64,000 bases of DNA from an uncultured Lachnospiraceae bacterium (lineage in GTDB: Bacteria; Bacillota; Clostridia; Lachnospirales; Lachnospiraceae): NCBI GenBank assembly GCA_910586755.1, contig CAJUJM010000070.1, positions 11,078 through 75,077 of the forward strand. Reading direction: 5' to 3'. Under the pieces are notes generated by a model that searched no databases, had not been told where the DNA came from, and was given only the letters and a program-made list of their open reading frames with translations. A program made the position numbers and the translations under genes. Positions 59,422-64,000 of this stretch are shown here, piece after piece; within the stretch, counting starts at the first letter, position 1; every line of letters starts with the position of its first letter.

Positions 59422-61338
59422 ATGGATTATACAATACTAAAGACAAATTTACTGATTTGGGACGGAGGACGCAGAGCAAAGCTGAGAAACGGGCTGGAAG
59501 AAGCGGTTAAGGGCTGGAGAGAGCTCTATAACCGGGAGGATGAGTATGACGGCTACGATTACCGGGAGGATTATGGTTTTTATACCGGTGACGATCAAAA
59601 GGCTTATTTCCACGGCTGCTTTGCCATAGAACAGCTGCTTTACGAAAAGGAGAAGTTAAGCGACAGGGACTGCCAGTCATGGAAGCAGTCTCTTTTACAG
59701 GATACCAGAAATTATTACAGATGCCGGTTTATCTGGAATAGAGATCATGGAAAAAGGGAGCTGAAAATGCTTTTTCAGGCATTGTTTTACTTCCAGATGG
59801 GCCGGGAGATTATTAAAATGGTGGACTCTCATTTTGATTCCTGTAAGAAAGATCAGGAAAGGGAAGAGGCCATAGAGCCTTTTCTTGACTTTAATCAGTG
59901 GTATGAATGGGTGGGAGATATGGCCCTTTTTGAGGATCAGGATCCGGAGCTGGCACTGGAATTTTACCGTCTGTCTGAGCTTCAATGGGAGTTTGGAAGA
60001 GCAGGACAGCATTACCGGGAGAATGACTGGAAAAAATACGAGGAGATTTTCTACGGTAAAATGCCCCGTTCCCAGAGGAAGCCGGAATTCGATAAGGAAC
60101 CGGGGGCTGATTTATTTGAAGCCGGTTTATTCAACCAGATATGGAACGCTGCCTGCGAGATGGCCCCGCCGGGGACTCTGGCGGAGCTGGGAAACCGCTT
60201 TTTGTGCCAATTGCAGCAGTGGGAGGAACGATACGGGAAAAGGGAAGCCGCCTTTATGGCTCACCGGATCAGAAAAATCTGCGGGCCTTCTGCAATTTAC
60301 TGCCTGGAAAAGGAGAAGAGGGAGATTCAGAAGCGCTGGGCCCGGCCGGTAACAGAAGGTATTCTCAGGGGCTATTTTGAAGGGACAGAACCCCTGGCTT
60401 CCTGGCTGGCCTCTGAGCCGTCTCAGAATCCGGAACCGGAACAAAGTCTCACAATTATATTTCAGTATATCAAGATAATCATTGGTTCTGCTCATATCCG
60501 CTATCAGTTGTTGGAGCGGGAAATGGATCAGGAGCTGGCCTACTATACTTCCTTAAATACCTTTTCCTACCTGTTGCCAGACAAGGATAAGGATGCCAAG
60601 GAGTGGGCCAGGTTTTCCATCATGCACATGGCCTACATGAACGATCCCAATGAGGGAAAAATGCTGCTCCGGTTTTTAAAGGCCGATCAGGAGCCGGGAG
60701 GGCCTTACCAGAGGAAACCGGCAGAATACCCCTATGTTTTTATGAAGTGCTTTACATCCCTGATAGATGATTTACCCATGTGGGAAATGTACGGCGATAG
60801 GGCGGAGGGCTGTTGCATTGTCCTGGATCCCAAGTGCTTTCGAAACAATCAAAAAGAAGCTCTGCCCCTTTACCGGATTTGCTATATTCGGAAAAATAAG
60901 AACTATATGACAGTGAATCAGAATGACAACCCTTTTATTGACGGGAAAAAGCTGAAAGAGATTAAAGACTGGCTGAAAGAGATCCGGGATGCCTTTGAAA
61001 AGACCAAAGCCGATCCGGCTGTCTACCGGCTTCTGACAGAGGGGCTGGGGGAAATCCGGTATCTTTTTAAGGACGCAGATTACTGCCATGAGCAGGAGGT
61101 ACGCATTTTATACCTTTTCCCCGGGCAGGACGACAGCTTTTGCCACACAGGCGGCCAGTTTCCCATGCTCTTTATCAGCCCGGATTTCCCAGTCTCTATG
61201 AAAGAAGTAATAACCGGTCCAAAGTTTCCGGAGCTGGCAAAGCGGATGCCCTATTTGAAAGAACAGCTGGAAATACTTTGTAAGGCGAAAGGAATGAATA
61301 TGCCCAGGCTCACCATGTCTGCAATTGAGTATAAGTAG
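59422..61338 (+). CDS. Large protein with C-terminal DUF2971-like domain
   Basis: Cytoplasmic protein of 638 residues. The first 370 residues are helical and rich in Tyr, Trp, Arg and Glu, with no recognised domain. From about 375 the sequence fits DUF2971: YYTSLNTFSYLL, MAYMNDPNEGKMLL, YVFMKCFTSLIDDLPMWEMYGDRAEGCCIVLD, then LYRICYI and an end with VITGPKF. DUF2971 proteins are uncharacterised and appear in accessory and defence-like settings. The start ATG 59422 has only a weak ribosome site but lies 29 bases after a good promoter. It is a single gene between fprA and pyrF. No active site can be named. Confidence 0.65.
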   Translation: MDYTILKTNLLIWDGGRRAKLRNGLEEAVKGWRELYNREDEYDGYDYREDYGFYTGDDQKAYFHGCFAIEQLLYEKEKLSDRDCQSWKQSLLQDTRNYYRCRFIWNRDHGKRELKMLFQALFYFQMGREIIKMVDSHFDSCKKDQEREEAIEPFLDFNQWYEWVGDMALFEDQDPELALEFYRLSELQWEFGRAGQHYRENDWKKYEEIFYGKMPRSQRKPEFDKEPGADLFEAGLFNQIWNAACEMAPPGTLAELGNRFLCQLQQWEERYGKREAAFMAHRIRKICGPSAIYCLEKEKREIQKRWARPVTEGILRGYFEGTEPLASWLASEPSQNPEPEQSLTIIFQYIKIIIGSAHIRYQLLEREMDQELAYYTSLNTFSYLLPDKDKDAKEWARFSIMHMAYMNDPNEGKMLLRFLKADQEPGGPYQRKPAEYPYVFMKCFTSLIDDLPMWEMYGDRAEGCCIVLDPKCFRNNQKEALPLYRICYIRKNKNYMTVNQNDNPFIDGKKLKEIKDWLKEIRDAFEKTKADPAVYRLLTEGLGEIRYLFKDADYCHEQEVRILYLFPGQDDSFCHTGGQFPMLFISPDFPVSMKEVITGPKFPELAKRMPYLKEQLEILCKAKGMNMPRLTMSAIEYK

Positions 61339-61339
61339 C

Positions 61340-61368
61340 TTGAAAAGCCGATCTTTCTATGGTAGAAT
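61340..61368 (+). promoter_or_regulatory. Promoter of the pyrF operon
   Basis: TTGAAA (61340-61345), 17 bases, TAGAAT (61363-61368), 70 bases before the pyrF start. No PyrR-type attenuator was seen in this short leader. Confidence 0.7.
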
Positions 61369-61438
61369 GGGAAAAATAACTAAAATTAAAATGCTGTTTT
61401 TGCGCCCCAAAGGCCGCTTAAAACAAGGAGGAGTCCTG

Positions 61439-62356
61439 ATGATTCAAAAGCTAATAGAAAAAATTCAAAAAACCAAAGCGCCCGTCTGTGTTGGGCTAGA
61501 TCCCATGCTGTCCTATCTTCCCGATTATTTATTGCAAAGATCCTTTGAGCAGTACGGCGAGACCCTGGAAGGCGCTGCAGACGCTATCTGGGAGTTTAAC
61601 AAGGCCATTGTGGATGCTACATACGATCTAATCCCTTCCGTAAAGCCTCAGATTGCCATGTACGAGCAGTTTGGCATTGAGGGACTGAAGGTATATAAAA
61701 AGACGGTAGACTATTGCCAGGAAAAAGGACTTATTGTCATCGGCGATGCCAAGAGAGGCGACATCGGCTCCACTTCCGCTGCCTATGCTGCTGCCCACAT
61801 TGGGAATGTAAAGGTAGGCTCTAACGTATTTTCCGGCTTTGGCACAGATTTCTTAACGGTTAACCCTTATTTCGGCACAGATGGGGTAAAGCCCTTTGTG
61901 GATGTGTGCAGGGAAAATGACAAGGGATTGTTTGTCCTGGTTAAGACCTCCAACCCTTCCAGCGGGGAGTTTCAGGACAAGCTGGTGGATGGCCGCCCTG
62001 TGTACGAGCTGGTTGCCGGCAAGGTGGTAGAGTGGGGCAGCCAGTGCATGGATGGGAATTACAGCAATGTGGGAGCGGTAGTTGGCGCAACTTATCCGGA
62101 GATGAGCCGGATTTTGAGAAAATTAATGCCCCATACCTATTTCTTAGTACCGGGCTACGGCGCTCAGGGCGGTACTGCCGAGGACTTAAAATACTGCTTT
62201 AATGAGGACGGTTTAGGGGCCATTGTCAACTCGTCCAGAGGCATTATTGCCGCATACAAGAAGGCTCCTTATGACAAATTCGGGCCGGAACATTTTGCAG
62301 AGGCTTCCAGACAAGCTGTTTTGGATATGGCAGCAGATATTAACCGGGTATTATAA
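61439..62356 (+). CDS. pyrF: Orotidine 5'-phosphate decarboxylase (type 2)
   Basis: Cytoplasmic enzyme of 305 residues that converts orotidine monophosphate to UMP, the last step of pyrimidine synthesis. Type 2 features are the VGLDPMLSYLP start, IVDATYDLIPSVKPQIAMYEQFG, the active-site DAKRGDIGST with the Asp-Lys pair, LTVNPYFGTDGVKPF and VPGYGAQGG. ATG 61439 has AAGGAGGAG upstream; an upstream in-frame ATG near 61325 lies in the promoter area and is rejected. It leads pyrK and pyrD. Confidence 0.95.
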   Translation: MIQKLIEKIQKTKAPVCVGLDPMLSYLPDYLLQRSFEQYGETLEGAADAIWEFNKAIVDATYDLIPSVKPQIAMYEQFGIEGLKVYKKTVDYCQEKGLIVIGDAKRGDIGSTSAAYAAAHIGNVKVGSNVFSGFGTDFLTVNPYFGTDGVKPFVDVCRENDKGLFVLVKTSNPSSGEFQDKLVDGRPVYELVAGKVVEWGSQCMDGNYSNVGAVVGATYPEMSRILRKLMPHTYFLVPGYGAQGGTAEDLKYCFNEDGLGAIVNSSRGIIAAYKKAPYDKFGPEHFAEASRQAVLDMAADINRVL

Positions 62357-62373
62357 ACACGGGGAGGAACTTT

Positions 62374-63150
62374 ATGGCACAGGTAAAATTAACCGTAACC
62401 GTTGCCAGTCAGGAAAAACTGGCGGAAAATATCTACAGCATGTGGATTGACGCAGAACCGGTGGCTGCTCAGGCTAAGGCCGGGCAATTTGTCTCCGTAT
62501 ATTCCGGAGACGGATCCAGACTCCTTCCCCGTCCCATCAGTCTCTGTGAAACAGATAAAGAAAAGGGCCGTATCCGCCTGGTTTACCGGGTGGCAGGAGC
62601 CGGAACGGAGGAATTCTCCAGGTATCAGGCCGGAGATCCGATTAGTATTTTAGGCCCCTTGGGAAATGGCTTCCCTTTAGAGGGGATGACTGGGAAACGA
62701 GCATTTTTAATCGGCGGCGGCATTGGAATCCCGCCAATGCTTCAGTTAGCCAAAGAACTGGACTGTGAAAAGCAGGCTGTTTTAGGCTATCGGGACGGAG
62801 AACTGTTTTTAAAAAATCAATTTGAACCATATACGTCCGTATACGTGGCCACAGAGGATGGCAGTCAGGGGACAAAAGGGAATGTAATGGATGCTGTCTG
62901 GGAAAACGGCCTTAAGGCGGATGTAATTTTCGCCTGCGGTCCCGCCCCCATGCTTCGGGCTGTCAAGGCCTATGCTTTGGAACAGGGGATTCTCTGCTAC
63001 TTATCGTTAGAAGAAAGGATGGCCTGCGGCATCGGCGCATGTCTGGCGTGTGTCTGCCAGTCTAAGGAAGTAGATCCCCACTCCAATGTCCACAACAAGC
63101 GGATATGCAAGGACGGCCCTGTCTTTCGGGCAGAGGAGGTGGAGCTGTAA
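62374..63150 (+). CDS. pyrK: Dihydroorotate dehydrogenase electron-transfer subunit
   Basis: Iron-sulphur flavoprotein of 258 residues that passes electrons from the PyrD flavin to NAD. It has the FAD-binding barrel (AGQFVSVYSGD, RLLPRPISLCE), the NAD-binding lobe (AFLIGGGIGIPPMLQLAKEL, FACGPAPMLRAV) and the C-terminal 2Fe-2S ligands in CGIGACLACVC and a later CK. Starts 17 bases after pyrF, with a GGGGAGGA site, and its TAA overlaps the pyrD ATG. Confidence 0.95.
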   Translation: MAQVKLTVTVASQEKLAENIYSMWIDAEPVAAQAKAGQFVSVYSGDGSRLLPRPISLCETDKEKGRIRLVYRVAGAGTEEFSRYQAGDPISILGPLGNGFPLEGMTGKRAFLIGGGIGIPPMLQLAKELDCEKQAVLGYRDGELFLKNQFEPYTSVYVATEDGSQGTKGNVMDAVWENGLKADVIFACGPAPMLRAVKAYALEQGILCYLSLEERMACGIGACLACVCQSKEVDPHSNVHNKRICKDGPVFRAEEVEL

Positions 63151-64000
63151 TGAATACAAAGGTGACTTTAGCCGGAGTGGAACTGAAAAATCCGGTGATG
63201 ACCGCATCCGGCACCTTCGGATCCGGCGCTGAGTATGGACAGATGGTAGATTTAAACAAACTGGGGGCTGTTGTGACCAAAGGCGTTGCAAACATTCCCT
63301 GGCCCGGCAATCCTACTCCCCGTATTGCAGAGACCTATGGGGGCATGATGAACGCAATTGGCCTGCAGAATCCGGGAATTGAAGTGTTTGTAAAAAGGGA
63401 TATCCCCTTTTTAAAGCAGTATGATACGAAAATTATTGTCAATGTCTGCGGCAAGACCACGGAGGATTATATTGAAGTGGTGGAGCGCCTGGCGGATGAA
63501 CCGGTGGACATGCTGGAAATCAATATATCCTGTCCCAACGTCAAGGAAGGAGGCATTGCCTTCGGCCAGGATCCAAAGGCAGTGGAAGCCATTACCAGGG
63601 AGGTAAAAAAGTATGCCAGACAGCCGGTGATTATGAAGTTAAGTCCTAACGTCACCGATATTACGGTGATGGCAAAGGCGGCAGAGGCCGGAGGCGCAGA
63701 CGTTCTCTCTCTGATAAATACCTTAACGGGTATGAAGATTGACATCCACCGGAAAACCTTTGCGGTTGCCAACCGGACCGGCGGTCTGTCAGGTCCGGCC
63801 ATAAAGCCGGTGGCAGTCCGGATGGTCTATCAGACAGCTCAGGCGGTAAAGCTTCCCATTATCGGTATGGGAGGGATTATGAACGCAGAGGATGCGATAG
63901 AATTTATTCTGGCAGGAGCCACGGCCGTGGCCGTAGGGACTGCCAATTTCCACAATCCTTACGCTACAGAGGAAATAGCGGCGGGAATCGAAGAATATAT
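63150..64000 (+). CDS. pyrD: Dihydroorotate dehydrogenase B, catalytic subunit (3' end outside window)
   Basis: FMN enzyme oxidising dihydroorotate to orotate with PyrK as partner; the window ends after 283 codons with no stop, leaving only about 15-20 residues missing. Motifs seen: NPVMTASGTFGSG, TKGVANIPWPGNPTPRIAE, GLQNPG, the catalytic Cys128 in EINISCPNVKEGG, MKLSPNVTDI, and GMGGIMNAEDAIEFILAGATAVAVGT. The start ATG 63150 overlaps the pyrK stop (TAATG), with GAGGAGGTGGAG upstream, so translation is coupled. The Cys base marks class 1B (NAD-linked) enzymes. Confidence 0.95.
   Translation, partial: MNTKVTLAGVELKNPVMTASGTFGSGAEYGQMVDLNKLGAVVTKGVANIPWPGNPTPRIAETYGGMMNAIGLQNPGIEVFVKRDIPFLKQYDTKIIVNVCGKTTEDYIEVVERLADEPVDMLEINISCPNVKEGGIAFGQDPKAVEAITREVKKYARQPVIMKLSPNVTDITVMAKAAEAGGADVLSLINTLTGMKIDIHRKTFAVANRTGGLSGPAIKPVAVRMVYQTAQAVKLPIIGMGGIMNAEDAIEFILAGATAVAVGTANFHNPYATEEIAAGIEEY

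Noticed and set aside
61325..61438. Upstream in-frame start for pyrF
   Set aside because: It falls on and before the promoter at 61340-61368, while ATG 61439 has a strong AAGGAGG site and the conserved N-terminus.
1..64000. CRISPR array, tRNA or rRNA genes, insertion sequence transposases
   Set aside because: No regularly spaced direct repeats, cloverleaf-like sequences, rRNA stretches or transposase motifs were recognised by reading; a tRNA search program could still find one I missed.

Overview
The window looks like chromosome from a Gram-positive, anaerobic, spore-forming gut clostridium, most likely family Lachnospiraceae (Enterocloster, Hungatella or Lachnoclostridium type). The reasons are moderate GC, strong AGGAGG-type ribosome sites, many TTG/GTG starts, an ATP-type PEP carboxykinase, indolepyruvate:ferredoxin oxidoreductase, an FprA flavoprotein, YtvI- and SpoIID-like proteins and a PTS with BglG-type antitermination. 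This is inference from gene content; no 16S gene or marker names the species.

Layout. 1-6.9 kb: the end of a polysaccharide polymerase gene, a free glucose-type EIIA, two aminotransferases (the second is hisC), a YtvI-like permease, a MATE exporter and a DUF523 protein. 7-16.2 kb: cell-envelope genes (L,D-transpeptidase, D,D-carboxypeptidase, LCP protein), then a peroxide-defence pair (Bcp, YaaA) and a PHP-UvrD fusion helicase. 16.2-30.7 kb: an alpha-glucoside island with a divergent LacI repressor, an ABC importer without its ATPase, one GH31 and two GH13 enzymes, a stand-alone Fic protein, a phosphoesterase and a GH36 alpha-galactosidase. 30.7-37.2 kb: pckA facing divergent hflKC, then iorAB. 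37.2-39.1 kb: a small AT-richer accessory patch with a ToxN/AbiQ-like type III toxin locus, a lipoprotein and a DUF5131 protein. 39.2-44.9 kb: a glycosyltransferase, a thioesterase, a structured repeat, a likely 6S RNA, an AI-2E-type permease and a SpoIID/LytB protein. 44.9-48.3 kb: the glucose PTS EIICBA behind a RAT antiterminator/terminator, plus its BglG-family antiterminator. 48.4-51.1 kb: rpsO and pnp. 51.2-57.9 kb: an M14 carboxypeptidase, a four-gene ABC-2 export system and a small helical protein. 58-64 kb: FprA, a DUF2971-type protein and the pyrF-pyrK-pyrD genes; pyrD runs off the end.

How it works together. The sugar island would import alpha-linked oligosaccharides and hydrolyse them in the cytoplasm, under a LacI repressor whose probable operators lie just downstream of both divergent promoters. 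Glucose enters by EIICBA, whose leader can switch between an antiterminator hairpin and a terminator. The most unusual content is in non-coding or small accessory elements: a type III toxin-antitoxin-like locus with a possible pseudoknot leader and a damaged toxin end; a 106-nt structured element present twice (after hisC and after rpsO), each copy ending in a terminator; a 150-bp cruciform repeat with related shorter copies; a long hairpin inside the sugar operon; and an autoinhibited-type Fic enzyme.
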